Of a DNA stretch of 64,000 bases, positions 40,595 through 48,660 are shown one piece after another. The stretch lies in NCBI RefSeq assembly GCF_900637055.1, contig NZ_LR134338.1:2056001-2120000 (forward strand). The letters run 5' to 3'. The translations under genes were made by a program, and so were the position numbers. The notes below the pieces were generated by a model, which made no database searches, had not been told where the DNA came from, and saw only the letters and a program-made list of their open reading frames with translations. This DNA is from Brevibacillus brevis. GTDB taxonomy: Bacteria > Bacillota > Bacilli > Brevibacillales > Brevibacillaceae. Position 1 is the first letter of the stretch; each line of letters starts with the position of its first letter.

Positions 40595-41395
40595 CTAAGT
40601 AGCCAGTGTGTTTCGGTATTCAACCGGGGCACACTGGTTTAATTTTTTCTGGAACCGTTCATGGTTATAAAACCAAATGTATTTTTCAATGGCTTGAAAG
40701 AGATCTTCTTCTGTCTTACACTCAGTAAAGTACAATGTCTCAGTTTTGAGATGCGAGAAAAAGGATTCGATGCAGGCGTTATCAAGGCAGTTTCCTTTGC
40801 GAGAGTGGCTGCCACTTATGCCAAGTTCCTTTATTCGCTTATTGTACTGTCGAGACGTGTATTGGAAGCCCTGATCTGAATGTAGGGTTGCTTTCAGCAC
40901 GTCTCTTTCTTCGTTTAGCTGCCCCACAGTGTCTAACACAAGTTGTAAATCATTTCGCTTGGAAACTTTCCAGGCAACAACTTCGTTGTTAAAAAGGTCC
41001 TGAATGACCGAAAGGTAATAGTAACGGTTATGAAGTGCAACATACGTAATATCTGTTACAAATACCTCATTGGGCTTGTCCGCTCTAAACTTACGGTTAA
41101 GTAAGTTGGGATATACAATCGAAGGTGCTTTACCAAAATAGCGGCGCTTCCTCCTGATGATGGATTGGAGGTTTAATTCTTTCATCAGGCGGTATATTCG
41201 CTTATGATTCGCATTCAATCCCTTCTTCTTTAATGCTACCTGCATTCGTGGATAACCATAGTATGGATGCTCCAAATGAATCGCCATCATATGCTTTTTC
41301 AGAATCTGATCTAACTCATTTCTTGCTGACGGCTTTCCTTTGGTGCTAAGCCATTTGTAAAAACCCGACCGTGACACTTGCGCAATTTCTACCAA
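40595..41395 (-). CDS. IS3-family transposase OrfB (integrase core)
   Basis: A 266-residue DDE transposase. The triad is D115 (VFVTDITY), D174 (LHSDQGFQYT) and E210 (ACIESFFSHLK), with 35 residues between the last two, as in DD(35)E enzymes. The N-terminal HLEHPYYGYPRMQVALKKKG helix is typical of the HTH_21 part. The frame is open upstream of the ATG (reading through TWLVEIAQ), so the natural product is probably an OrfAB fusion made by -1 frameshifting. Confidence 0.93.
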   Translation of the reverse strand: MVEIAQVSRSGFYKWLSTKGKPSARNELDQILKKHMMAIHLEHPYYGYPRMQVALKKKGLNANHKRIYRLMKELNLQSIIRRKRRYFGKAPSIVYPNLLNRKFRADKPNEVFVTDITYVALHNRYYYLSVIQDLFNNEVVAWKVSKRNDLQLVLDTVGQLNEERDVLKATLHSDQGFQYTSRQYNKRIKELGISGSHSRKGNCLDNACIESFFSHLKTETLYFTECKTEEDLFQAIEKYIWFYNHERFQKKLNQCAPVEYRNTLAT

Positions 41396-41445
41396 CCACG
41401 TTAGTGGATATTTTTTACGCAGCTCGTCTATGATCGTAAAGCGAG

Positions 41446-41784
41446 TTATTTTCCATACCTTCCTCCCAGATGCAGATTGGGATTGCGCTTTTTTAGGTAT
41501 TCTACCTGCGCCTTTAGATAGTCCCTTTCTTCTTCCACAGTAGCAAACTTGGTTCTTGGACGACCAACAAATGGGGTGTCACTAGAACCATTCTTTCCTC
41601 TTTGATCCACAAAACCTTCGCCTTTATTCTTCTTTCGGACCCATTGTAGAACTTGTGTTTTACTAGGTATCCCTAATTCCTTAGCTATTGCTTTAGAACC
41701 CATCTCTCCCTGTTGATACATGTTTACTGCCCTCAGCTTAAACTCCTCGGAATAACGCTTGAATGTTTGACCTTTTTTAGCCAT
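41446..41784 (-). CDS. IS3-family transposase OrfA (helix-turn-helix)
   Basis: A 112-residue DNA-binding protein (FKRYSEEFKLRAVNMYQQGEMGSKAIAKELGIPSKTQVLQWVRKK) with a C-terminal leucine-zipper-like stretch. At its end, GGA AAA TAA offers an AAAA slip site just before the stop; a -1 shift there enters the orfB frame (ATA ACT CGC TTT), the usual way IS3 elements make the active transposase. Confidence 0.9.
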   Translation of the reverse strand: MAKKGQTFKRYSEEFKLRAVNMYQQGEMGSKAIAKELGIPSKTQVLQWVRKKNKGEGFVDQRGKNGSSDTPFVGRPRTKFATVEEERDYLKAQVEYLKKRNPNLHLGGRYGK

Positions 41785-41905
41785 GAGAAAATCCCCTCCA
41801 AGTAGAGTGTACCACCCACCGTTAGGTGAGCGGGCTTTTTACACTGTCTACTCAAAGGGGATAATATCAGTAATGGAACTCCGGCTGGGCTTTCTTTGTA
41901 TTTGT

Positions 41906-42274
41906 TTACGAATGATCGACAGGCTCATAAAAGTGAAGGCGATTGCCAAAAGGATCGGTCACGCTCACTTCACGTGTTCCCCACGGCGTCTCCTCTAGAC
42001 CGGGACAAGTGTACTTGTATCCTTGACGCAACAGTGACTGATGAAAAAGCTCAATGTTCTCTACCTGTACGCGAATCGCTGAGCCAGGACAAGCATCCCC
42101 GTGATGCTCGGACAGATGAATCGTGCATGAGGGAGAGGAAATTTGCATGTACAAAGGAAAATGATCCTCGTAACGATGCTCCCAATCAATCTGAAAGCCT
42201 AGAAATTCCACATAAAACTCTCTTGCCTTCTCAACGTCAAACATACGAAAAATCGGTGTTATGATCTGATTCAT
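41906..42274 (-). CDS. VOC family (glyoxalase/bleomycin-resistance-like) protein
   Basis: A 122-residue single VOC unit pair: FRMFDVEKAREFYVEFLGFQIDWEHRY at the start and VSVTDPFGNRLHFYEP at the end, as in bleomycin-binding and glyoxalase-like proteins. The dimer could bind a drug or catalyse a metal-dependent reaction; ligands are unknown. The ATG overlaps the stop of the DinB-family gene (ATGA), showing coupling. The IS element lies about 45 bases beyond its stop. Confidence 0.85.
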   Translation of the reverse strand: MNQIITPIFRMFDVEKAREFYVEFLGFQIDWEHRYEDHFPLYMQISSPSCTIHLSEHHGDACPGSAIRVQVENIELFHQSLLRQGYKYTCPGLEETPWGTREVSVTDPFGNRLHFYEPVDHS

Positions 42275-42735
42275 TTGCCCAGAAACCTCCTGATTGTATT
42301 GAGGGAGGCGAGGTGCACCCCTTCGTGAAAAATCGTTCGGACAAGCACTTGTGCTATTGTATGCATGCCGGATTCAGTTGCGGGAAACTCTTCTTCTAAT
42401 CGATCCTTGTAAGCAGCTTGTATCTTCTTGGGTTGTTCTTGTAACAAGGAGACGAGCACGGCGAGTTTCGGGGGCGGTGTATCCCAGTCAGCAGGTTTTG
42501 TCCCGAAGTTAAACCATTCGTTAAAGCCAGGGGGGAGTGGGATCGTTTCTTTTGTAAGGTGAGAAATCCATAAATACTGATCGAGATAGATATGCCCTAG
42601 ATTCCACAAGATATTGTTGGAGAAACCATCGGGTATGTGGTTTACATCTTCATCCGTCAAACCATCAATTGCTTTTAACGTCTCCTGTCGATAATCCTCT
42701 AGCTGCTGGAATAGCACCCTATGCCGTTTTTCCAT
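42271..42735 (-). CDS. DinB/YfiT family protein
   Basis: A 154-residue four-helix-bundle protein of the DinB superfamily (LFQQLEDYRQETLKAIDGLTDEDVNHIP; NILWNLGHIYLDQYLWISHL; TIFHEGVHLASLNTIRRFLGK). The three histidines expected to hold a divalent metal (H of GHIYLDQ, H of FHEGVH) are present. Members are thiol-transferases or damage-related enzymes; this one is unassigned. AAGGGGG precedes the ATG. Confidence 0.85.
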   Translation of the reverse strand: MEKRHRVLFQQLEDYRQETLKAIDGLTDEDVNHIPDGFSNNILWNLGHIYLDQYLWISHLTKETIPLPPGFNEWFNFGTKPADWDTPPPKLAVLVSLLQEQPKKIQAAYKDRLEEEFPATESGMHTIAQVLVRTIFHEGVHLASLNTIRRFLGK

Positions 42736-42821
42736 ACATTTTCCCCCTTGAGTGGCAGTCTTCGCAAATAAATTCGAGTCAGATAATCTACCTTCCTTCT
42801 ATAAGAAGGGGATCTACCAAC

Positions 42822-42856
42822 AAAAAAGCGTGCAGAACCAGCTCGTCTGCACGCGA
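42822..42856 (-). terminator. Terminator of the EamA transporter gene
   Basis: On the minus strand GCGTGCAG pairs with CTGCACGC, followed by TTTTTTG. Confidence 0.85.
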
Positions 42857-42883
42857 TTTGTATACTTTGTATAGGAAACGGGG

Positions 42884-43792
42884 CTACATTCTTTCCTGCT
42901 CGAGGGCGTGAGAAGGGGAGAATAGTTTCCGCCATTTTACTTGCGGTACGCAAATGGCAGCGAGAATCATGAATACGCCACCCCATTGTGGGAGAGAGAC
43001 AGTCTCTTGAAGCACGAAGCTCGACAAGAGCACGACTGTTGGCAGCTCCACTGCACTTAAAATAGTAGCCAGTCCATTGCCGATCCGAGGTACACCGACA
43101 GCCAAACAGAAGATCGGGATGACCGAACCGAAGATCGCAACCAAAAGACCGAGCGGCAGCAAACCTTGCAGAAGCTGACCATTTACCAGGAATGTGGGTG
43201 GATAAACAATCGAGAGCATCAGGGCTGCCATAGTAATCGAAATCGCGCTTCGCAAGTATGGGTCCATTCCAGGTAGAATTCGCCCACTGAAGAAAATAAC
43301 CAGGGCAAAGGTCGCGCCAGACATCAGACCGAAGATCAATCCGACTATGTCTACGCTCTGAATGCCGCTTTCCCCAAGTCCGCTTGCAAGAACCGTCCCT
43401 GCTCCAAGCATAACCAGAGACACCCATTTTTCAGCGGTTGGCCATTTGCGATCCACAATCGCCTCCAGCAAGACGCCGATCCAGGTAAACTGAAAGAGGA
43501 GAACGATTGCGAGCGAAGCAGAGACCCGGCTAACAGCCTGATGGTAAAAAAGACTGGTTGAGGCCATCATGAGGCTGGCTGGTGCCAAAAGCAACAAATA
43601 CTTGAACGAAAACCGTTGCTTGGAGAAAAAGATGGCCATGACTGTCATGATCAAGCCGCCAAAAATCAATTGGCTCCCGCTCATTTCGAATGGTGTAAAG
43701 CCGAGTTGAAAAGCATGCTTCATGAAGATTGAGAGGACACCGTAGCTGCACGCACCGAGTAAAACTAAAAAGATAGATCGCCAGTATGTCAT
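42884..43792 (-). CDS. EamA/DMT family transporter
   Basis: A 302-residue protein with ten predicted helices in two EamA repeats (first helix FLVLLGACSYGVLSIFMKHAFQLGFTPFEMSGSQLIFGGLIM; second repeat from about GLIFGLMSGATFALVIFF). Drug/metabolite transporters of this kind export amino acids, nucleosides or small molecules. AAAGGA lies eleven bases before the ATG. No neighbour hints at the substrate. Confidence 0.88.
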   Translation of the reverse strand: MTYWRSIFLVLLGACSYGVLSIFMKHAFQLGFTPFEMSGSQLIFGGLIMTVMAIFFSKQRFSFKYLLLLAPASLMMASTSLFYHQAVSRVSASLAIVLLFQFTWIGVLLEAIVDRKWPTAEKWVSLVMLGAGTVLASGLGESGIQSVDIVGLIFGLMSGATFALVIFFSGRILPGMDPYLRSAISITMAALMLSIVYPPTFLVNGQLLQGLLPLGLLVAIFGSVIPIFCLAVGVPRIGNGLATILSAVELPTVVLLSSFVLQETVSLPQWGGVFMILAAICVPQVKWRKLFSPSHALEQERM

Positions 43793-43934
43793 AAGTAAAA
43801 GTTCCTTTCGTATGACTAAACTCGGAAGAATAATGACTATTGTACTACAGGTCTAAAAGTGGTACAATAAAATTTTTGTCCATACTTTACTATGCTACTA
43901 AGGTAATTAGCTATCTGCATGCATTGGTAATATG

Positions 43935-44007
43935 GTAACGGATGAAAGTGTAGGGGACTCCTTATTCTTCGTGAGAATACATAGCTGTTTTTTCGTATTT
44001 CCGTTAC
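43935..44007 (+). promoter_or_regulatory. Structured leader of the rarD-like gene
   Basis: GTAACGGA (43935-43942) pairs with TCCGTTAC (44000-44007) and encloses a TATTCT/AGAATA hairpin (43963-43979). It is upstream of the gene by about 75 bases. It matches no riboswitch core I know and has no terminator after it; it may also be a simple symmetric operator. Confidence 0.3.
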
Positions 44008-44080
44008 ACTACTCCATAGAGAAGAAGTTCAAAAAGTCGTCAATAGAGAAAGAGAAGGCGAAACACATGGAGGAGCATGG

Positions 44081-44989
44081 ATGAGACAGGGAATTATTTA
44101 CGCAATTGTGGCGTATTTGGCTTGGGGGTTACTCCCGCTCTATTGGAAGCTGTTTCAGGCGATGGGGGCATGGGAGATACTCGCTCATCGAATTGTCTGG
44201 TCGATTATTTTTGTCGCAATCATTATTCAGGTAACGAAACGCTGGCGCAGTATGTGGGGAGCGGTCACTGGTTTTAAAATGTTCGGAGCATTAGCGATTT
44301 GTTCCCTGCTAATCAGCGCAAACTGGCTCATTTTTATCTGGGCAGTGAATAACGATCAAGTCATGCAAACGAGTCTTGGCTACTACATGAACCCTCTCAT
44401 CACCGTACTGCTCGGAGTTATTTTCTTAAAAGAAAAAATGCATGCTGGGCAATGGCTCGCGCTTGTACTCGCGGCTTTCGGAGTCATGTTCATCACCTTC
44501 CAGTACGGTGAGATTCCATGGGTCTCTCTATCACTTGCCCTGACCTTTGCTTTTTACAGCTTGGCGAAAAAGGTCGTCCGAATGGAGGCGATGATTGGAC
44601 TGGCGTGGGAAACGCTGTTTGTGGCCCCTATTGCTTTCGGTTATCTGCTGATGCTGCAGGTCAATGGGACGGAGACGATGACATCCTTAGCGTGGTGGCA
44701 ACTTTTGTTGCTGACGCTGGCGGGGGTAGCTACTGCCATGCCGCTCTACTGGTTCGCCCTAGCAACGACTAGACTCCCACTTTCCGTTGTAGGCTTCATT
44801 CAATACTTGGCGCCTACGATATCGCTCCTATCAGCTGTTTTCTTGTTTGGAGAGCCTTTCACCCAAACACATCTCATCAGCTTTGGATTCATCTGGTCTG
44901 CGCTCATCGTATTTACGGTGTCTTCCGTGCGAATAAAACGAAAAGCGACCCCAATCAATGCCGAGGTCGCCATCAAAAAACAAGCGTAA
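44081..44989 (+). CDS. rarD: RarD-type EamA permease
   Basis: A 302-residue, ten-helix protein that matches RarD closely in its first part: MRQGIIYAIVAYLAWGLLPLYWK, GAWEILAHRIVWS, SANWLIFIWAVNNDQVMQTSLGYYMNPLITVLLGVIFLKEKM. RarD was named for chloramphenicol sensitivity; the true substrate is unknown. GGAGG is seven bases before the ATG. A terminator follows. Confidence 0.9.
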   Translation: MRQGIIYAIVAYLAWGLLPLYWKLFQAMGAWEILAHRIVWSIIFVAIIIQVTKRWRSMWGAVTGFKMFGALAICSLLISANWLIFIWAVNNDQVMQTSLGYYMNPLITVLLGVIFLKEKMHAGQWLALVLAAFGVMFITFQYGEIPWVSLSLALTFAFYSLAKKVVRMEAMIGLAWETLFVAPIAFGYLLMLQVNGTETMTSLAWWQLLLLTLAGVATAMPLYWFALATTRLPLSVVGFIQYLAPTISLLSAVFLFGEPFTQTHLISFGFIWSALIVFTVSSVRIKRKATPINAEVAIKKQA

Positions 44990-44998
44990 ACATAAGAA

Positions 44999-45047
44999 AA
45001 CTCCTGACCCGCCGAGAAAGCCTCGGATATGGTCAGGAGTTTTTGCT
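44999..45047. terminator. Terminator between rarD and pdxK
   Basis: AAAACTCCTGACC pairs with GGTCAGGAGTTTT, with an inner CCGAG/CTCGG stem, then TTTTTG; convergent genes share it. Confidence 0.88.
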
Positions 45048-45060
45048 TACCAGGACGTGA

Positions 45061-45888
45061 TTAGCAAATTGCTTCGCCGTGTTTTTTCATGCGGTACGCA
45101 CCGTGATTAGTAGGTCCCACATATTTATTGAGCGCAAACGAGTGGCGAATCGCTTCAGTAATAAACTCTTTGGCAACAGCTACTGCGTTGTGTACAGAGC
45201 TTCCTTTTGCCAATTCAGCACAGATTGCAGCTGAGAACGTGCAGCCGGCACCATGAGTAAAGCTCGTTTCAAAGCGCTCGGATTCCAATACCTCGAGCGT
45301 TTTCCCGTCATAGAAAACATCTACAGCATTGCCGCTTTGGAGCTTGCTGCCGCCTTTTACAACGACATAAGAGGTACCGAAGTCGTGGATGCGCTTCGCC
45401 GCTTCCTTCATGTCCTCGACACTTTTCAGTGCGCCCATTTGGCTGAGAATACCAGCTTCGAACAGGTTAGGAGTCGCAACTGTCGCGTTCGGGAGCAAGA
45501 CTTCACGCAGGCTGACAGCAATTTCTGGATGGAGTGCTTCATCTGCACCCTTACAGATCATCACAGGGTCAACGACAACATTTTTCAAATTGTATTCTTT
45601 TATTTTACGGGTAGCGAGGTCAACCAGTTCAGTGGTTCCGAGCATCCCTGTTTTTACAGCATCTACGCCAATTCCTGCGAGGACGGTTTCGATTTGTTTT
45701 TCCAAGATCGCGACATCGATCGGAAACACTTCGTGAAACCATTCGTTATGTGGATCTTGGGCTACGATAACGGTGAGGGCGGTCATCCCGAAAACACCAA
45801 GCTCCTGAAACGTTTTGAGGTCTGCTTGCTGACCAGCTCCGCCGCTGGTGTCGGAACCTGCAATGGTGAGTGCTTTCTTCATGGTCAT
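45061..45888 (-). CDS. pdxK: Pyridoxine kinase (ThiD-like PdxK)
   Basis: A 275-residue ribokinase-fold kinase that matches Bacillus subtilis PdxK closely (KKALTIAGSDTSGGAGQQADLKTFQELGVFGMTALTVIVAQDP, VVVDPVMICKGADE, HGAGCTFSAAICAELAKG, FALNKYVGPTNH). It phosphorylates pyridoxine, pyridoxal and pyridoxamine, in spite of its ThiD-like sequence. GGGAG lies nine bases before the ATG. Monocistronic. Confidence 0.9.
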   Translation of the reverse strand: MTMKKALTIAGSDTSGGAGQQADLKTFQELGVFGMTALTVIVAQDPHNEWFHEVFPIDVAILEKQIETVLAGIGVDAVKTGMLGTTELVDLATRKIKEYNLKNVVVDPVMICKGADEALHPEIAVSLREVLLPNATVATPNLFEAGILSQMGALKSVEDMKEAAKRIHDFGTSYVVVKGGSKLQSGNAVDVFYDGKTLEVLESERFETSFTHGAGCTFSAAICAELAKGSSVHNAVAVAKEFITEAIRHSFALNKYVGPTNHGAYRMKKHGEAIC

Positions 45889-46011
45889 TGTGATTATCTC
45901 CCTTTGTATACCGCTGCACAATCGAAGCGGATCTATACTGTCATGCACTGTAATGCCTCTCTCTATATTAAAGAGGAAGAAATCGGTGCTGTCAATAATA
46001 TCCCCAAAATA

Positions 46012-46046
46012 TAAAAACCGCCTCCCATAGCGGGCAAGCGGTTTAT
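46012..46046 (-). terminator. Terminator of the small minus-strand gene
   Basis: On the minus strand AAACCGC pairs with GCGGTTT, followed by TTATATTTT. Confidence 0.6.
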
Positions 46047-46058
46047 GTATGTGTGCAT

Positions 46059-46232
46059 TTATGCTTGAGAAGCAGCGTGGTGAAAAGAGAAGCTGATGGT
46101 AGTGGACATGGACTTGGAACGCTTGGTTGCAAGCTGTTTGGCTTGCTTTGCTGCCTCAAACATACTGGGTGCCTTGATGATTTCAACCCATCTGCGTGTT
46201 GCTGTTTCAAATAAAAAGCGATAGATAGTCAT
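46059..46232 (-). CDS. 57-aa basic hypothetical protein
   Basis: A small soluble protein (begins MTIYRFLFETATRRWVEIIK, then a Lys/Arg-rich, Ser-rich tail KRSKSMSTTISFSFHH). GGAGGG precedes the ATG, and a terminator follows, so the unit looks real. A longer start lacks a ribosome site. A WalR-like box lies upstream of its promoter region. Family unknown. Confidence 0.6.
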   Translation of the reverse strand: MTIYRFLFETATRRWVEIIKAPSMFEAAKQAKQLATKRSKSMSTTISFSFHHAASQA

Positions 46233-46295
46233 CTTCTTCGACCCTCCATGGTTTGTTGACATTCACATTGTATTACGCAGCAGGCTGCAAAAGGT

Positions 46296-46312
46296 TACAT
46301 AGCTGTTACATA
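46296..46312 (-). promoter_or_regulatory. WalR-like (YycF) box
   Basis: On the minus strand TGTAAC-AGCTA-TGTAAC fits the WalR consensus TGTWAH-N5-TGTWAH exactly. It lies between the 57-aa gene and the MacAB-like operon; a TACAAT -10 for the minus-strand gene follows 21 bases downstream. Confidence 0.45.
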
Positions 46313-46339
46313 TTTTTGAAGAAAAGATTGTTTTTTTGT

Positions 46340-46390
46340 AAAACGTAAATTGTTTCCGAAAGAAGCGTTACGTTTTGCGAAATGTTACGT
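46340..46390. promoter_or_regulatory. Repeated TTACGT operator upstream of the export operon
   Basis: AAAACGTAA (46340-46348) and TTACGTTTT (46368-46376) form an inverted repeat, and GTTACGT recurs at 46384-46390, 17 bases after its previous copy. The cluster lies 60-110 bases ahead of the ABC operon and probably binds a regulator. Confidence 0.4.
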
Positions 46391-46452
46391 CTTTAGTATG
46401 TGATGTTTACGAAAGCTTCCATTTTGAAAGAACGAATGAGGTGCGACAAACG

Positions 46453-47154
46453 ATGGTCAATTCAACAGGAGAGCTGACGGTGACAGGGGTCAATCACAGC
46501 TACGGAACGGGAAAAATCAAAGTTCCCGTGCTGTATGATATCAACCTTCATATCAACAAGGGCGAATTCGTGGCTTTGTGTGGCTCGTCGGGGTCAGGCA
46601 AGTCTACGCTCTTGAATTTGCTTGCAGGTTTGACCAAGCCGGAGGAAGGAAGTGTCATGGTTAGCGGAGCAGAAATTTCCAGCTACAGCGAAAATGAACT
46701 ATGCATGTTTCGCCGTAAAAATATGGGCTTTATCTTCCAGTCATACAATCTGCTCCCCAATCTGACAGCGTTGGAAAACGTAGAACTTCCCTTGATTTTT
46801 GCAGGCGAAAGCAAGAAAAAACGTCGGGCGAAAGCAACGGAAATCCTACACCGCGTAGGGCTGGAAGGTCGTATCGACCACAGACCCAATGAGCTTAGTG
46901 GTGGACAGCAGCAGCGTGTCAGTATTGCGAGAGCGCTCGTCAATCAGCCAGGCATCATCTTGGCGGATGAGCCGACGGGGAACCTGGACTCGAAGACCGA
47001 ACAAGAGATTCTCCTATTAATGAGAGAAATGAACAAGGAAAATGGGACTACGTTCATCATCGTTACCCATGAGCAGGAAGTAGCGGAACAGTCCGACCGC
47101 GTCATTTATCTCCAGGACGGACGGGTTGTACAAAAAAGGACAAGACCAGCGTAG
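46453..47154 (+). CDS. MacB/YknY-type ABC transporter ATPase
   Basis: A 233-residue ATPase of the MacB/LolD group: Walker A GSSGSGKST, the LolD-motif-like FIFQSYNLLPNLTALENVELPL, signature LSGGQQQRVSIARAL, Walker B IILADEPTGNLDSKT and VTHEQEVAEQSDRVIYL. Works with the permease and adaptor encoded next as a tripartite exporter of peptides, lipids or toxins. The start used has GAGGTG ten bases before the ATG. Confidence 0.92.
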   Translation: MVNSTGELTVTGVNHSYGTGKIKVPVLYDINLHINKGEFVALCGSSGSGKSTLLNLLAGLTKPEEGSVMVSGAEISSYSENELCMFRRKNMGFIFQSYNLLPNLTALENVELPLIFAGESKKKRRAKATEILHRVGLEGRIDHRPNELSGGQQQRVSIARALVNQPGIILADEPTGNLDSKTEQEILLLMREMNKENGTTFIIVTHEQEVAEQSDRVIYLQDGRVVQKRTRPA

Positions 47155-47178
47155 GCGAGGGTATGAGGTGAACAAACA

Positions 47179-48636
47179 GTGAAGGTAATGGATTCTTTTC
47201 GCATCGTCTGGAGGAATCTGTGGCGAATGAAGCTGCGGACAGCCCTCACGTCGGTTGGTGTCATGATCGGGACGGCTGCAATCGTTGCGATGATGGCACT
47301 TAGTTTAGGGCTTAAGGAAAGTGCGGTAAAAAGCTTGGAGAACTTCGGAAACTTGACAGAGATGGACGTCGAGCCATTGCGTTGGTACGAGGAAAATGGC
47401 GAATGGATCGATGTTCCAGAGGATAAAGTCAAGAAGCTGAACATGCAAGCGGTGCAGGAATTAAAAAAGATTCCTGGCATTCAGGCAGTTATGCCGATAA
47501 AAGAATTACGAGAGCAAGCGAAGCTCAAGGTAGGTAGACGAGAAGGGTACGTACAGCTTATTGGGGTGGATGTAAATGAGTCGGCTGCCTATCGCAAAAA
47601 TGACATTGAAAAAGGAAGCTATCTGACAGGGGCGCCACAAGAGATAGTGGTTGCTTTCGATGTATCCAGAGAATTGCGCGACGTAGAAAAGGAAAAGCGC
47701 GAGGAACGGCGAAGAAAGGCCGGAGGTGGCCGTAATGAAATGTCCAACATGCCGCCGCCTGATATCGGGGGCGGAGAAGCACTGGCCTTCAATCTCGTAG
47801 ACAGAGCGGGGACTCTCATCTTGTCACGCGAATATCGCATCGACGATGAACCGAAATACGAGAAAAAAGAACTGCGTGTGAAGGTTGTCGGTCAATTAAA
47901 GAAGTCTGAAGAACGTAACTCGTCAGCCGCGGTTTATGTACCGATTAACGTCGTGAAAGAGCTGAACGAGTGGGTCACGCGCAGTCGAGGTGACGAAGTC
48001 GAAGAGGGAGCATCTCGCAGATCACGCGATAAAGCCAAAAAGGAAACTTTTGAATTTGACAGAATTACTGTCAAGGTAGAATCTCGGGAAAAAGTCGAGG
48101 GTGTCGTACAAGCTTTGAAGGAAAAGGGCTTTGAAGTATGGTCGCCTGCACGTGAGCTGGAAACCATCAATAAATTCTTCTTCGTGATTCAGATGGTCCT
48201 CGGAGGAATTGCAGCAATCTCCTTGCTCGTCGCAACCATTGGAATTGTCAATACGATGATCATGTCGATTTTAGAGCGAACCAAAGAGATTGGTATCATG
48301 AAAGTAATCGGAGCCACTGTGTTGAATATTCGTTGGCTGTTCTTAATGGAATCAGGCTTTATTGGCTTAATTGGTGGACTGGCTGGTCTCGGTATGGCGT
48401 GGGGAGCGGTTGAGCTCGTGAATTACTTCGGAGCGTCTGGGGGTCTCTTGGATAGTCTGAACATGGGCTACGGCGGTGGTGATCCAGAGGCTGAACCTAC
48501 AAAATTGGCGGTCATTCCGAGCTGGCTGGCACTCTTTGCGATTGGCTTCTCCTTTATTATTGGGGTGCTGGCGGGAATCTTCCCGGCGATCCGTGCGTCT
48601 CGTTTAAGTGCACTGCAAGCGATTCGATCTGAATAA
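47179..48636 (+). CDS. MacB/YknZ-type ABC permease (FtsX-like)
   Basis: A 485-residue permease: helix 1 near the N-terminus (RTALTSVGVMIGTAAIVAMMALSLG), a large extracytoplasmic MacB_PCD domain (about 45-340) that is charged and includes a Gly/Pro-rich insert, and three C-terminal helices of the FtsX domain (MVLGGIAAISLLVATIGIVNTMIMSILERTKEIGIMKVIGAT). GTG start with GAGGTGA seven bases upstream. A mechanotransmission-type exporter like YknZ, which helps resist the SdpC toxin in Bacillus subtilis. Confidence 0.92.
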   Translation: MKVMDSFRIVWRNLWRMKLRTALTSVGVMIGTAAIVAMMALSLGLKESAVKSLENFGNLTEMDVEPLRWYEENGEWIDVPEDKVKKLNMQAVQELKKIPGIQAVMPIKELREQAKLKVGRREGYVQLIGVDVNESAAYRKNDIEKGSYLTGAPQEIVVAFDVSRELRDVEKEKREERRRKAGGGRNEMSNMPPPDIGGGEALAFNLVDRAGTLILSREYRIDDEPKYEKKELRVKVVGQLKKSEERNSSAAVYVPINVVKELNEWVTRSRGDEVEEGASRRSRDKAKKETFEFDRITVKVESREKVEGVVQALKEKGFEVWSPARELETINKFFFVIQMVLGGIAAISLLVATIGIVNTMIMSILERTKEIGIMKVIGATVLNIRWLFLMESGFIGLIGGLAGLGMAWGAVELVNYFGASGGLLDSLNMGYGGGDPEAEPTKLAVIPSWLALFAIGFSFIIGVLAGIFPAIRASRLSALQAIRSE

Positions 48637-48660
48637 GTGATGAAATGTGAGGAACGTAAG

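Larger units (their letters stand above)
40565..41860 (-). mobile_element. IS3-family insertion sequence
   Basis: About 1.3 kb bounded by imperfect inverted ends: CCCCTGTCAAGTAGACA on the left and, on the complementary strand, CCCCTTTGAGTAGACA on the right. It holds orfA and orfB on the minus strand. Both frames are intact, so it may be active. No clear target duplication was found (TTA on the left, ATA on the right), and the exact ends are uncertain by a few bases. It separates the tRNA cluster from the VOC gene. Confidence 0.85.

Noticed and set aside
46381..46395. ATG TTA CGT CTT TAG, a possible 4-codon leader peptide before the MacAB-like operon
   Set aside because: No ribosome site precedes it and it coincides with the TTACGT repeats, which explain the sequence better.
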